From positions 111,174,309 to 111,238,308 of the forward strand of contig JAUMIR010000002.1 in NCBI GenBank assembly GCA_030847615.1: a stretch of 64,000 nt of DNA, written 5' to 3'. The notes beneath the pieces were generated by a model. The model ran no database searches. It was given only the letters and a program-made list of their open reading frames with translations, and was not told the origin of the DNA. Position 1 is the stretch's first letter. Each line of letters starts with the position of its first letter. The position numbers and the translations under genes were made by a program. The stretch comes from Gambelia wislizenii. Lineage: Eukaryota; Chordata; Lepidosauria; Squamata; Crotaphytidae. This document shows positions 12,101-20,715 of this stretch, piece by piece.

Positions 12101-15100
12101 GAGCGATCTCATTTTGGGGCTCAGGACCGGGACAAACAGAAAAGGAAACTACGTACCTTTTCCTTCTCAGATGATGAAAATAAACCACCATCACCAAAGG
12201 TACACCTTTAATCTGAAAAGCAAAAGCACACCCTAATAGCAAACATCTAGCTTTCAGAAAAGTGGATCTTGTTCATTATTTGGTCATGGAGACATCGGTT
12301 TGTGTTGAGTGTTATCGAGTTCCCACCACCACCACCACCTTTTGCTGTTTAAATGTCAGCATGCATTCCTGTTTCTCAGGTCTACCAAGTACCAATAACA
12401 AAAAATGCAATTGGTTGGGAAATTTGTAAAGGAAATAGGACCACAAATCAGTACAAAATTTGACATAAAAGAGGCAGACCCTGATAAGGAAGAACTATCA
12501 AGATGATTAGTTTTGAGGGTATCAGATGCAAAACAACCCATCATTGTCCTGTGTTCAAATAATATACTGTGACCATAGATAAACATATCCATTTGGGAGG
12601 CAGGCAGATAGGCATGTAGTGTACTTTTTGTTCATATTCATGAATTGTCTCCCCCAGTAGTGGTACTAGGGAACCTACTAAAGAGTGATGGCAGACTTAT
12701 ACCTTGCATGTAGTTTCTGTATTCACACAAGGTTCAGCATCTTAGGGGAAACAGAAAGTATACAATTGTTCTTCCACATTTGCGTGTTAAACATTCATGG
12801 ATTTCATTATTCACAGATTACTGAACATGTTCTCTCTAAGCATGCATGATTCTGTGGTATTCATCTGCCAGAAGTTGACCATAGAGTTGTGCTGGAGGAC
12901 CTAGAGATTCCTAGAGAGAACACTTTTCTAGGCATATGTAGGTCCTTCACTACAATTCTATGGCCAATTTCCACTGGAAGCTGATCATAGAATTGTGCTT
13001 GAGGACCTACAAATACCTAGAGAAGTGTTCTCTCAGGTTAAAAAAACAGCCGCTCATATTCATTGTTTTTCCACTTTTACAGTGGTCCTTCACCCCTAAC
13101 CCCCACAAAAGTTGAGGTTGACTGTATTTGAGATGAAAGCTGTTGCTCTCAAATGGCCCACTAAATTTCTCTAACTTTGCTTTTAGTATATAAATATGTG
13201 AAAACATTCTGGGAAACTGAGCTTTCAATTTATTATCAGTAATTCAAGCTGCATTTAAAAATGCATTGAGGTTGTATCCATGCCCCTATTTTCCCCATTT
13301 GGAGATATTTACTTTAGCTGCATGTAATAATTTGCAGTTTACAACTGCAAGGTTATGGACACAACCTTCTTCATCAATTTTTTTTACATCTGAGCACCAT
13401 GTCCATTCATCTGGAAATTAAGTTTTTGAGGGGAAAATGTTTGTTTCCTATTTTCAGTAGTCTTAACATTTTTAGATACAACAATCAGGACAAATGGTCC
13501 ATGATTCAGTACTTCTGTCTCAGTAGCAGAGATAAACAAATCCTCTCACCTTCTACCACACTACCAAATGTCAGACAAAATAGAACATATGGGAAAGCAT
13601 CTGTGCTGTCCCTAGGTTACACTGGAAACTCCTTACGCAGATATGGGGGTGGGGTCACTAGGTATGCCAAATTAGATGAGTTTCTAATTGATTCACATTT
13701 TACCACCAATGGGGTACTGAGGTACAATTTGCCAGCTTCAAATTTATGGCAACCAAACCCCCTTAGAGGGTTAATATACCTTTTGTTGAAGCTTGTCTGA
13801 AGACAAACCAAAGCATGAACTTTGGGTGAAATAGGATTAGTCAGAATTCACCCAAATTATAGCATGCTAGTTTAAGTAACCAAAGGTAATTTATTAACAG
13901 AATGTAGAACTGTGGTCAGGGAATCAGTGCTTGTAACTTCTAATATTTGGTCTAGCTGTAGGTAGTAAAATAGACAAGCATGTTATATCTCACATGCTAC
14001 CAGAAGACTCATAGTACCAGCTAGTAGGTGAGTTGGAAATTAGATATCTTCTTAAGAGAAGATACAGCATACAATCCATACAGCTTAGTTTTTGTCATTT
14101 AAAATATTTATATCCTGACTTATATTCTTGGGAATTTCAGATGGGTTATCATCAGTCTCCAAAATAAAGTATCATTGTACATTGTACATTGAATTGACAC
14201 AATAATACAACCTGCTTTAGGACATTGGGCAGGGATGAATATGAGGCAGGTCAACTAATGATAGGAAGGAGGATAGGCAGGTAGAGGGCGTTTAGATCAG
14301 ATTTAGGACCAAACAAGGTATATTTAATGGCTGCATGCATATATTGTGTTTAGTTTTTTTTATTTTGAAAGAACAAGGTAACAGGGTGCTGATCAGGCAT
14401 TTGCAAGGATGGGGAGTGGGTGGCAAGACACCTGTATTGTAGTCTTGATGAAAACTGTTCCCTCTCAGAAGCTTTCTTTAACATCAGTGGAAATTCCCCC
14501 TAAGAGTGAAAAAATAGGTAGAGACAATAATTTTCCTTAACGGTACAACATGGGAAGAAAGTTCCCCCCCCCCTCCTGCTGCATCATAGTCCTGATCTAG
14601 GACCCCTATTTAAATAACAAAAATCAGATATATTCAGTGGCTTATAAGAATTTAATGTATCTTTTAGAAGACCCACAGACTTTCAAATTATATCCAGTTA
14701 CTGCTGTTTAATATGTTGCTTACCTAGCTTTATCTGGTGGTCTCATGGTATTTATTTAAAAGTGCATGAGAAATAGGAACCAGTACACACAACACTGGTG
14801 AGTAAGTAGGGTGAGGGATATGGCACCCTGGTTGGGGGAGGTAGGATATACACACTCCATCTTGATGTGGGGAGCAGGATGGAAGTATGGCTGTGGAACT
14901 GAAATATTGTTAATAAGGTATCATAAATCATGGTATACATTTCATAACTTAATTTTAGTAAAGCACACCACTCACAGCCTACATGGAATCCAATGTTCTA
15001 ATCTATGGCTTCCCTCAGAAGAATTACTGTCTCCTGAGGAAAGCCATAAATTAGTTGTGTTTGATTCCCAATCCCAGGCTCTCCAATATTAGAGTTTTTT

Positions 15101-15725
15101 AAAAGTTCACACGGAGCTCCTTTAGTGGGAACTATGTCAAAACAGTGGATATATTTGAGTAGAGTAAATCTAACATTCTTACTTTTGTGTTTGGTGCTTT
15201 GCGGAATAGGAAATAAAGATAGAAGTTGGTGAAAAGCTGCAGCTGGACAGCAACCCCCTGGAATGGAGTGTCGCTGATGTTGTGCGGTTCCTTAAATCTA
15301 CAGACTGTGCACCGTTAGCTAGAATATTTTTGGATCAGGTATTTTATTTTCTTATTGGCAGTTCCTAACTGAATACACAATACCAGTGTTCTTGCTATAA
15401 GGAAAAGTGTGCCCATAATTTTATGTGATGACAGCTGTTTTAACCTTTTTGATCCCCAAATTTTTACTTGTCTCGGGATATTTTCTCATTTAATGTGTTA
15501 GGTTTTAGTCACACTGCACATCAATCACTACTCAGTGCATCTTGACTTCGTTTCTCATTATTTCTGACATTTCTCTCTTGACAGGAAATAGATGGGCAGG
15601 CACTTCTCCTGCTTACTCTTCCCACTGTTCAGGAATGCATGGACTTGAAACTTGGCCCAGCCATTAAACTTTGCCACCATATTGAAAGAGTCAAATTTGC
15701 TTTCTACCAGCAGTTTGCTAACTGA
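2222..15725 (+). CDS. SFMBT1: SFMBT1, 3' seven coding exons (partial gene)
   Basis: Scm-like with four MBT domains protein 1, a nuclear chromatin-binding corepressor of the Polycomb/LSD1-CoREST type. The spliced frame runs through 2222-2361, 4069-4178, 6618-6793, 10051-10229, 11954-12199, 15210-15338 and 15585-15725 (1121 nt, about 373 residues plus stop). Every intron is GT-AG and the phases agree at each junction. Seen in order: the SLED/DUF3588 domain (motifs [20 protein letters not shown] and [18 protein letters not shown]), an AT-hook-like RIGRPPG, a Lys/Arg-rich NLS, an acidic Ser-rich linker ([16 protein letters not shown]), and a SAM domain ending in YQQFAN. The family is about 860-870 residues long, so the four MBT repeats lie upstream of the window. 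The paralogue SFMBT2 is the alternative; linker and SAM wording and the STIMATE neighbour favour SFMBT1. Known function comes from the family; exon structure is read directly. Confidence 0.95.
3110..3720. mobile_element. Fold-back element with 12-bp direct repeats (possibly Penelope-like)
   Basis: Two arms of about 200 bp (roughly 3160-3365 and 3505-3709) are inverted copies: both contain CAGGCTGTGAGGCCGTGTTC (read in opposite senses) and the GGCATCTTCAGAGAATGGTT block. About 140 bp of unrelated spacer separates them. The whole is flanked by the direct repeat TTCCTTTGATTA at 3110-3121 and 3709-3720, consistent with a target-site duplication. Inverted partial copies with variable-length duplications suit Penelope-like elements, but no coding sequence remains, so the class is inferred. 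Confidence 0.6.
4069..4178 (+). CDS. SFMBT1: SFMBT1 exon: SLED domain, middle
   Basis: The acceptor is ...CCATTTTCAG|GTCCTC and the donor ...GCAAA|GTAAAT. It encodes [18 protein letters not shown] and [14 protein letters not shown], the helical middle of SLED. It starts in phase 0 and ends after two bases of a Lys codon completed by the next exon. Length 110 nt. Confidence 0.95.
4276..4512 (+). mobile_element. tRNA-derived SINE with BovB-like tail
   Basis: The head has a pol III A-box-like TGGCTTAGTGGTTGG and a B-box-like GGTTTGAATTTC, then the body GGCCATGGAAACTCACTAG. The tail GGTCACCATAAGTCAGAAAC / AACTTGAA resembles BovB LINE 3' ends. The same family lies antisense at 44246-44431. Confidence 0.75.
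4513..5619 (+). other. SFMBT1 intron, no feature recognised
   Basis: AT-rich sequence without supported ORFs or clear repeats. Confidence 0.5.
5620..5852. mobile_element. Tigger/pogo-like MITE
   Basis: Terminal inverted repeats TACAGTGGGCCCTCTGTA and, inverted, TATAGTTGGCCCTTTGTA, with TA at both ends. Internal GGTTCCAGGACCCCCAGTGG and ATCCATGGATGCTCAAGTCC are typical of short Tigger derivatives. The same family forms the interrupted MITE at 48175-49473. Confidence 0.75.
6084..6187 (+). mobile_element. 3' tail of (GA)n-ended LINE (family X)
   Basis: TCATCAGCGCGCTTGCAGAA through CTTCATTTGCGAAGAAAAGC, then a perfect (AG)n run of about 36 bp. The same terminus occurs inverted at 32870 and 54436, so the (GA)n is the element's own tail and not an independent microsatellite. 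Confidence 0.7.
6318..6555 (-). mobile_element. 5S rRNA-derived SINE, antisense
   Basis: The reverse complement of 6470-6550 reads like vertebrate 5S rRNA with substitutions: GCCATACCACCCTGAACACA, GAAGCTAAGCAG, TAATACTTGTTTGGGAGACC. The head lies at the right end, so the element is on the - strand. The body continues to about 6318. Confidence 0.75.
6618..6793 (+). CDS. SFMBT1: SFMBT1 exon: SLED domain, cysteine-rich part
   Basis: The acceptor is GGGTGCAG|GTATAAAG and the donor TACA|GTAAGT. It encodes [38 protein letters not shown] and [18 protein letters not shown]. It completes the Lys codon begun in the previous exon and ends one base into the Thr codon of the next. Length 176 nt. Upstream flanking bases happen to stay open in this frame, so the true 5' edge is set by the AG acceptor, not by an ATG. 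Confidence 0.95.
6912..7061. mobile_element. hAT-like palindromic MITE
   Basis: Element 6920-7053 with inverted ends (TAGGGTGGGCAACTTGTGGC against TAGGAGTGAGATACTTGTTG) and the block GGATGATGGGACCTGTAGTC. Near-matching 8-bp flanks CTTTAGAG (6912-6919) and CCTTAGAA (7054-7061) suit a decayed hAT target duplication. Confidence 0.65.
7155..7564 (+). mobile_element. CR1 LINE, 3' fragment
   Basis: Translates to the C-terminus of CR1 ORF2 ([33 protein letters not shown]) with a frame break after residue about 55. The 3' end has GGGGGTTGGACTAGATGGCC and finishes in ATTCTATG, the CR1 terminus. A 5'-truncated pseudogene copy in an SFMBT1 intron. Confidence 0.85.
7598..9578 (-). mobile_element. L2-type LINE, 5'-truncated, antisense
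   Basis: Holds a long uninterrupted ORF2 remnant (9563 down to 7842), a GC-rich 3' tail (GCCGCCCCGATT...GGGGCGGGGTATAAATAAAT on the - strand) and a terminal (TTA)n. Lies antisense in an SFMBT1 intron. Confidence 0.88.
7842..9563 (-). CDS. L2-type LINE ORF2 remnant, reverse transcriptase
   Basis: A 573-residue open frame on the - strand. It begins inside ORF2 after loss of the endonuclease. Reverse transcriptase blocks in order: [36 protein letters not shown] (motif A, catalytic Asp), [18 protein letters not shown] (motif B), [12 protein letters not shown] (motif C, catalytic YADD). The C-terminal region [40 protein letters not shown] and the end LFRQAFPD match L2 elements elsewhere in this window. 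The frame has no stop over 1.7 kb, so the insertion is relatively young. The first Met is arbitrary, because the element is 5'-truncated. It probably cannot mobilise itself without the endonuclease. Confidence 0.88.
   Translation of the reverse strand: MLNPTTACCDAFNNYFADKISRIRADLDASILTETIDEVSSNSVDVSLLNQFQSVSTEDVDKLLGRVRKTTCPLDPCPSWLAIQGGTALMVFLKDIINASLREGCVPSCLKEAAVRPLLKKPSLDPLDMNNYRPVSMLPFLSKVIERAVALQLQVVLDETDYLDPFQTGFRTGFGVETAMVALTDDLHLSIDRGNVSLLVLLDLSAAFDTIDHGILLDRLRGLGIGGTALQWFRSFLSDRSQRVRLGDSCSSRKELTCGVPQGAILSPMLFNIYMKPLGEIIRGYGAGCYQYADDTQIYFSLSRSSASNPNGISPLNDCLKAVMGWMRKNRLRLNPDKTEVLKVAAPKPGVELQPPVLDGVTLPVKDCVRSLGVLLDSSLQMTSQVNATVRSACYQLRLIRQLCPFLEVRDLETVVHALVTSRLDFCNALYMGLPSCLVRKLQLVQNMAARVVSGTSRRDHITPILKSLHWLPISFRAQYKVLVITFKALNGLGPTYLRNRLLPYNPPRILRSSGRNLLQPQKSRLSATSQRAFSVIAPKLWNGLPNEIRQLTSLSSFKKALKTDLFRQAFPD
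9588..9850. repeat. Fragment of the 46.5-kb repeat family plus SINE tail
   Basis: AACAGTTGGATTAAAAATAC and the AAGCCCAGCACACCCCAC / CTTCTGCCTCAAC block parallel 46570-46760. It ends in GGGGTCGCCAAAGTCAGGAG / GCGACTTGAAG, a BovB-like SINE tail. Boundaries approximate. Confidence 0.5.
10051..10229 (+). CDS. SFMBT1: SFMBT1 exon: end of SLED, AT-hook-like motif and basic NLS
   Basis: The acceptor is TCCCCCATAG|CCCACTAC and the donor CCCCAA|GTATGT. It encodes [16 protein letters not shown], then a strongly basic run ([20 protein letters not shown]) that should act as nuclear localisation signal, then [11 protein letters not shown]. It ends in phase 0. A Tc1/mariner terminal repeat begins only about 15-20 bases after the donor, leaving almost no native 5' intron sequence. 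Length 179 nt. Confidence 0.95.
10243..11832 (+). mobile_element. Tc1/mariner element with ~210-bp inverted repeats
   Basis: Terminal inverted repeats of about 210 bp: left arm from 10250 (TCATGTGAAAAACAAACTAC) to about 10460, right arm about 11615-11830. They share CCTCTTTGAATTCTATGG, CTTAGCAGGTCTTAAAA and GATTTATTCAACAAAAATAA in opposite senses. Nearby TA dinucleotides suit TA target duplication, though the outermost bases have drifted. It fills about 1.59 kb of a 1.72-kb SFMBT1 intron and is in sense orientation. Confidence 0.9.
10600..11540 (+). pseudogene. Tc1-like transposase, inactivated
   Basis: Transposase pieces lie in three frames. The N-terminal helix-turn-helix region ([20 protein letters not shown], then [15 protein letters not shown]) starts near 10610. 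The middle ([20 protein letters not shown]) is in another frame. The catalytic core follows: a TDETKVEMF block with the first Asp near 11078, [13 protein letters not shown] near 11330 with the second Asp, and [11 protein letters not shown] near 11411 with the Glu. Stops replace two Trp codons (the TAG and TGA beside NNV and TDE), and the DDE residues are split across frames. A (CA)n run at 10848-10864 sits at one frame break. Non-functional. Confidence 0.88.
11954..12199 (+). CDS. SFMBT1: SFMBT1 exon: acidic, serine-rich linker
   Basis: The acceptor is CCATTTCAG|GGCAGT and the donor CCAAAG|GTACAC. The exon is 246 nt, phase 0 at both ends. It encodes [18 protein letters not shown], a Ser/Glu-rich stretch ([17 protein letters not shown]), and [16 protein letters not shown]. 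This low-complexity linker joins the SLED/NLS block to the SAM domain and offers many possible phosphorylation sites. Confidence 0.94.
12761..13126. mobile_element. MITE, family M (sister copy at 39.5 kb)
   Basis: TA-flanked element starting TACAATTGTTCTTCCACATT and ending GGTTGACTGTA. It has short inverted ends and internal repeats of CTGGAGGACCTAGAGATTCC and TAGAGAGAACAC. About 365 bp, closely matching 39532-39897 along its whole length. Tigger/pogo-like by its ends. Confidence 0.7.
13127..15209 (+). other. SFMBT1 intron, no feature recognised
   Basis: Ordinary intron sequence with a C-run at 14564-14573 and some degenerate repeat-like tracts. Open frames here (for example 13399-13800) show no domain and no codon pattern I can support. 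Confidence 0.5.
15210..15338 (+). CDS. SFMBT1: SFMBT1 exon: N-terminal half of SAM domain
   Basis: The acceptor is GCGGAATAG|GAAATAAAG and the donor GATCAG|GTATTT. The exon is 129 nt, phase 0/0. It encodes [19 protein letters not shown], then the SAM opening [20 protein letters not shown] and FLDQ. Confidence 0.95.
15585..15725 (+). CDS. SFMBT1: SFMBT1 terminal coding exon: C-terminal half of SAM, stop
   Basis: The acceptor is CTCTTGACAG|GAAATAGAT. It encodes [20 protein letters not shown] and [20 protein letters not shown], ending YQQFAN followed by TGA at 15723-15725. SAM domains of this family mediate protein-protein oligomerisation. Confidence 0.95.
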   Translation, partial: EIDGQALLLLTLPTVQECMDLKLGPAIKLCHHIERVKFAFYQQFAN

Positions 15726-15983
15726 AGTGGGGAGAAGGCAGTAAGTTAAAATCGAATTGTCGAAGCACAACTGCAACAACTTGCTCTTCCTTCAGTAAGG
15801 AAAGCCAAGAAGAGTCAGCTGGAAACTGCTTATAAACTGGCATTTGCAGTCTTGCACTTTTGAGGAAAGGAAAGAAGAATACGTTGTGCAAAATTGTAAT
15901 ACAATCCTAGCTGTCGTTACAGCGGTCTGTGGATTTAGCAGTGTAGTACATGCTCATTCTGTACATCAAGACTCTTTTTTACA

Positions 15984-15989
15984 AATAAA
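15984..15989 (+). promoter_or_regulatory. SFMBT1: Candidate proximal poly(A) signal AATAAA
   Basis: AATAAA about 260 bases after the SFMBT1 stop, followed by a G-rich GGTGG. It could support a short 3' UTR isoform. Confidence 0.3.
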
Positions 15990-18900
15990 GGTGGTTAAAA
16001 CCTCTCCTCTGAGGGGAGAATGCTTTCCTCAAGTTTTAGTGAAGAAAAGGACAAATTGATGGCATGTGGAAGGAAATTCAGATTGATGGAAATCTCCTTA
16101 CTGTTTGTAGTACTATTCCTATTTACTTTGTCTTAATGATGATTTTAAAAAGACCTAAACTAGCTGATTGCCAAGATAAGTGATGCAGCCAAAAGCCTGA
16201 AAACTAATGTGCAGCCAGATTTCCTTGTGATCTTTATTTGGAGCTTGCTTTCTACCTCTATGACTGTAGAAAAATCTATGAGAAGTGTAATTCTTTCGGG
16301 GAGGTCATCTATGGCTATGTGACAACTGTTTTTCTGCAACCAGAATAGGGATGCCAACAGGTTTTCTTATAACAGACTCTTTGCCTTTGACAACTACCTG
16401 ACAGCCACGAGTTCAGAAAGTAAAGCTCATTGTCATCATGAAGTAGTGGCAGTAAATGTCACCTTTGCATTTCTGCCTGTCATGTTTCTGGTAAAAGATG
16501 GGGGCGGGGTGGATTGTGGAGCAGAGGTTTGAATTTAATATGTGGCTCTGTTTTATAGATAAGCTACAATCTAATTTTTTATTTTTTATGGCAAGGTGCA
16601 CAGAAAAAAAGACACTTTAATATCATTTTTCTTTTTGAAAAGAAGTTAGTAAAATATTGCATGTTACTTTTTGTAGAGAAAATGCCATGATAGGTATTAA
16701 CTTTTCTTCTCTTGTCCTTGTTTTTGAGAAAGTTGACTTTGCATTTGTAGAGAAAGAATTAATAGAAGCTTAGAGCTCCTACCTGTTCTCAGATATTAAG
16801 AACTTCTCCTGCTAATTGTAGTTGTTTGGTAAATGCATGGGTGAAAATGTTGTCTTCCCTCTTCTAGCTAAATATATAACAGAACATTAATGTTCTTTTG
16901 TGGCACAGTTCATGTGGCATATATTGACTCTGTGTACACATTCAAAGATGGGCCCATTAGGCGATGGGCAGATCCATGACTTTGTGGCATAGAGAAAAAC
17001 TCGGTGTGCTAAACATAATGTCCTTATCTATGGAGCAGCTTCCCACAATTGCAGCAGCCAATTGTTGATGCACACTACTGAAGAATTAATAGGTTTGGAT
17101 TTCTGCAGAGTAGGTCCAAAATTCCGAACAAGCATCTCTGTTTCTGTCCCTGAGATGTGTGTATATTAAATTGGAACTATCACCTAGTCTGTTCAGTCTG
17201 TGGATATTTTTTTTTTTCAGACTGAAACAGGGTTTTTTTTCTTCCTGTAAATTGCCCAAAGTATACAAGAGGGTGTTTAAAAAGAAGTTTAGGACATCTT
17301 GAAATAAATTCCTCATTAACCTTCCTAGCTATTTAAGATTCTACAGTATAGATAGAAGGAATGGTTTTCAAGTTTCAACCAAAGCAAGTTTAGTATATAA
17401 AATGCTATGTAATGAACACGTGGGCCAAATTGCAACTAAACTTGTATGTTGAAACTAATATGGTCCAGATGATTCATTTATTTATGAGAAAATGTATTTG
17501 TGTGTAAGTATGAATGCCTCTGTCTGGCACTGGAAAGAAAACTAATCCTTTTCATCATTTGAACTCAATGTTATCTTTTTGATTTTATCAGACATGCACC
17601 TTTGGTATATCTTCTGGGGGGCAGGGGGGAATTCCAAAAGGGAATCATAAGAACTTCATGCATATAAATCTATATGTCTACGATTTTCAGTAAAACTTTC
17701 CTAACTCCCCATATTGCTGTAATTTTCTTCTGATATGTGGATAGGTGCTGAGTGTCTGGGATATATTTATATGCTGATTTCCCAGTGGGATTCATTTAGG
17801 GGCTTCAAAAAAGAAAGATACTTTTTCCACTGTTTGTTACTTTGAGTGAGTCATTTCTATGCAACACACGGGTACTTGTGTACTTCATTTCTTGAAGCAA
17901 TTCAAACATGTCAGTTAGGCTGGAGTTTAAAGGGTTGGATGCAATCTATAAACCATTCACTCCCTAAACAGTCCTGGAATATTCTCTGACTTCAGTAACA
18001 TGTAACTTCATCAACAAACCCTTCATCTCTTTCCATTTACTGCCCAAATGGGGTCAATTGGAGTCTTATCTGACTCAGGACTGCTGCAACATTCAAAGGC
18101 TCTTGTGCTATTGTACTGCAGTTGGGGGGCGGGAGAGAGTCTGCAAAGTTAGATAACACTGTATATTTCTACTATGCCAATAACTTTCCTGTTAGGAAAA
18201 AGTGCATGCACCCCATTATACTTCTCCAAAGCAAAGAGCAGGGAAAAGTAAACATAATTTTCAAGTGTGTGTGGGGGGTGGCTAGTTGCTGTATAAAGAC
18301 TACATGAAGATAACGGAGAGACTGGTAACAAAGTCCTCCTGCCCAGTTGGGGTTTTTTTTGGGGGGGGGGTGTGGCTTATACATTTAGGAGAAACAGAAA
18401 AATATTAACATGCAAATTTTGTCAACACTAACAAGTCTAGAGTTACACTCTTTTGAAGTGGCATGGCTATCAAATAAAATAGAAAATAGACCTTTCCTAA
18501 TTCTATTCAATGTATTTGCCATTTCTGTAATACTAGAGATTTGGGGGGCGGGGGAGTAAAAAGCCAGTGGCATACAGACTCTGGATCTGAACAAGACAGG
18601 GTTTGGGAGGGGGGGAAATGACTATGCTTTGCAATTTCTGTGCCTGTCATGCAACTTTAATTCTGTTTTAAGATAATGGAAGCACTAGCCTGGTCCCTTA
18701 AATACTTTGTAGGAAGGTAGAATTAATCAATTACAAAATTTATAGCAATGCAATACATCATTTAGTTACCGAATTAAGCACACATTTTTCATGTGAGCAG
18801 ATGTTTTTATGTCTTACTAGCCAAAGGCTAATCAGTTTAAAGAAGCTGGGTTGAACGTGAGTAGAAGATTGTGCAAATATGCCAAATTGTGAAGTTTAAA

Positions 18901-20203
18901 ACCAAGATAGACAAAGCATGTTTGCTTCAGCCACTTTGTTTCCTTCTGTACATATTGTGAAGCTTTATAAAATTAACACAGGATGTGTTGCCAAATCTTA
19001 CCCTAAAAACAGAATTCAATGTTTTAAATTAAACTCTTTTGATGCAATTTTCAGCTTTGCCTAAGACTGTTAACCTACTGTGAAAGTTTGCAAAATACCC
19101 AAGATCTGCTAAGCACAAAGGGATTGGTTTTGGCTAAAAAACCTGATGAGCATAAGCTTGATTACATGCTAAAAGCTCATGTTGATATTAACTTACACAC
19201 ACACCCCGCAAAAATATGTATGATCTTTGTTTCTGAAGGAAGCCTTATGACTAAAGGTCAGAATGGATTTTGAGTGCACAATAATAAACATAAACCTCAT
19301 TATATAATGCAGTGGGTTAAGTAATCTAACCCCATGGTGGCTGGATTTGTAGCAAATGGGTTGTACAGTGAATACCACTAATGTGAACTGCTTTTTATAA
19401 CTGTTTGGAAGCTGTCAAAATTGGAGAGAGATGGCACATTCAGTGGTTATTGTATATTCATTAACTACTTGCCAGAAGTTGGATTTAATCTTTATATTTC
19501 TGCCTACAAGTTGCCTCCTCTAGAGTTATAAGGCTCCACTGGCCTCTTGTGAAGCTGTAAGGCTAGATGGCAATTAGAAACACTAGCCATTGGAACTTTT
19601 GAATTACTAGGCAGGGGTGATTTAAGGAGATGGTTTTTGTACAGAACTGATTCCTTCAATTGCAACTTCTAAGAAGCCTTATACATTTCCTGTATATCTT
19701 TGACACTTCTTGTTAGCTTCTCTAGCTGCCACCATGGTCTAACCTCACCTAGGAGTAGGCACACATTTTCCCATCCTCTGAACCAGTTCTGTTAATGTTT
19801 ATAGACAATCAAAAATTTCTTGAAAGAGCCTCCTACGGCAGGTACTGCCAGCATATACGTAGATCTGTTTGTTGTAATAGCTCATTGGACATGCACTTTC
19901 CCTGCTTTGTTCTTTAAAAAGAAAATAATTGAAAGATGTATATTGTGTTGTTCCTCCAGTTTGCTGTATTATTTTTCTTTAATTTTAATTAATATATATG
20001 TGTAAACTGAGGATAAAATTCAAAAGTGGCAAAATATGCACATGACAATATGCCTCTTGAAGATCCTCCTTTGCTGGATAGTTGCATCAGTTAAAGGGTT
20101 TTAAAATATTTTAGATGGATTATTTTGCTTGGATTTCCCCCCCTGTAAATTATTGTACATAATTTTGTGGTACTTCATGAGGGTTTTATGTGGTTGTAAG
20201 AAA

Positions 20204-20209
20204 ATTAAA
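20204..20209 (+). promoter_or_regulatory. SFMBT1: Candidate distal poly(A) signal ATTAAA
   Basis: ATTAAA lies in a sequence typical of vertebrate mRNA ends (TGTAAATTATTGTACATAAT upstream, TTGGTGCTGG downstream). Repeat-rich intergenic sequence follows shortly after. Inference from context. Confidence 0.5.
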
Positions 20210-20225
20210 AAATACTTAAATTGGT

Positions 20226-20461
20226 GCTGGTTTCCTTTGTCAAGAAATTGAATGTGATTGAGTGCTTAGAGCGCATTATGACACTTGGGGAAAGAGTGGA
20301 CTGGAATACTAATACATAGGAAACACCTGAGGACCCATAATGGCAAAGCTGAATGTCAAAGTAACCGTTATCATTGAAAAGGCCCATTTGCCTACTGCTC
20401 ACTGGCAGAAAAGCTTTTTAATCCAGTTTTCCCCAGGAAAATTTCTCAACTTTATTTTTGA
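20226..20461. other. Intergenic, no feature recognised
   Basis: Short stretch after the inferred SFMBT1 end; nothing identifiable. Confidence 0.4.
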
Positions 20462-20715
20462 ATGGTTCAGAGATTAGGTATTGATCCAAAATGCTTGGGA
20501 CCAGAAGTGTTGGGGATTTTAGAATATTTGCATATACATAATGAGATATCTTGGAGATGGGACTCCAATTCCAAATGTGAAATTCATTTAAGCGTCATAT
20601 AACTTCTACACATAGCCTGAAGGTCATTTTATACAATATTTTAAATATTTTTTAGATATTTTAATATTTTGGATTTTGGAATTGGGTTTGGTTATTGGGG
20701 GAAACACATACACAC
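20462..20715. mobile_element. Probable old DNA-transposon repeat
   Basis: CAAAATGCTTGGGACCAGAA, GCATATACATAATGAGATAT and CACATAGCCTGAAGGTCATT, followed by a TATTTTAAATATTTT run, resemble a vertebrate-wide Tigger-like medium repeat. Recognised from wording only; ends not defined. Confidence 0.4.

Larger units (their letters stand above)
15726..20225 (+). other. SFMBT1: SFMBT1 3' UTR (inferred)
   Basis: AT-rich sequence with no long open frames and almost no recognisable mobile elements, unlike the introns and the intergenic region. That fits a retained UTR of about 4.5 kb. The end is placed after ATTAAA at 20204-20209. An earlier AATAAA at 15984-15989 could give a short isoform. Several G-runs (18123-18616) stand out. 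Only RNA data can fix the true end. Confidence 0.6.

Noticed and set aside
13399..13800. 133-codon ORF in an SFMBT1 intron
   Set aside because: No recognisable family and it lies between well defined SFMBT1 exons; most likely chance.
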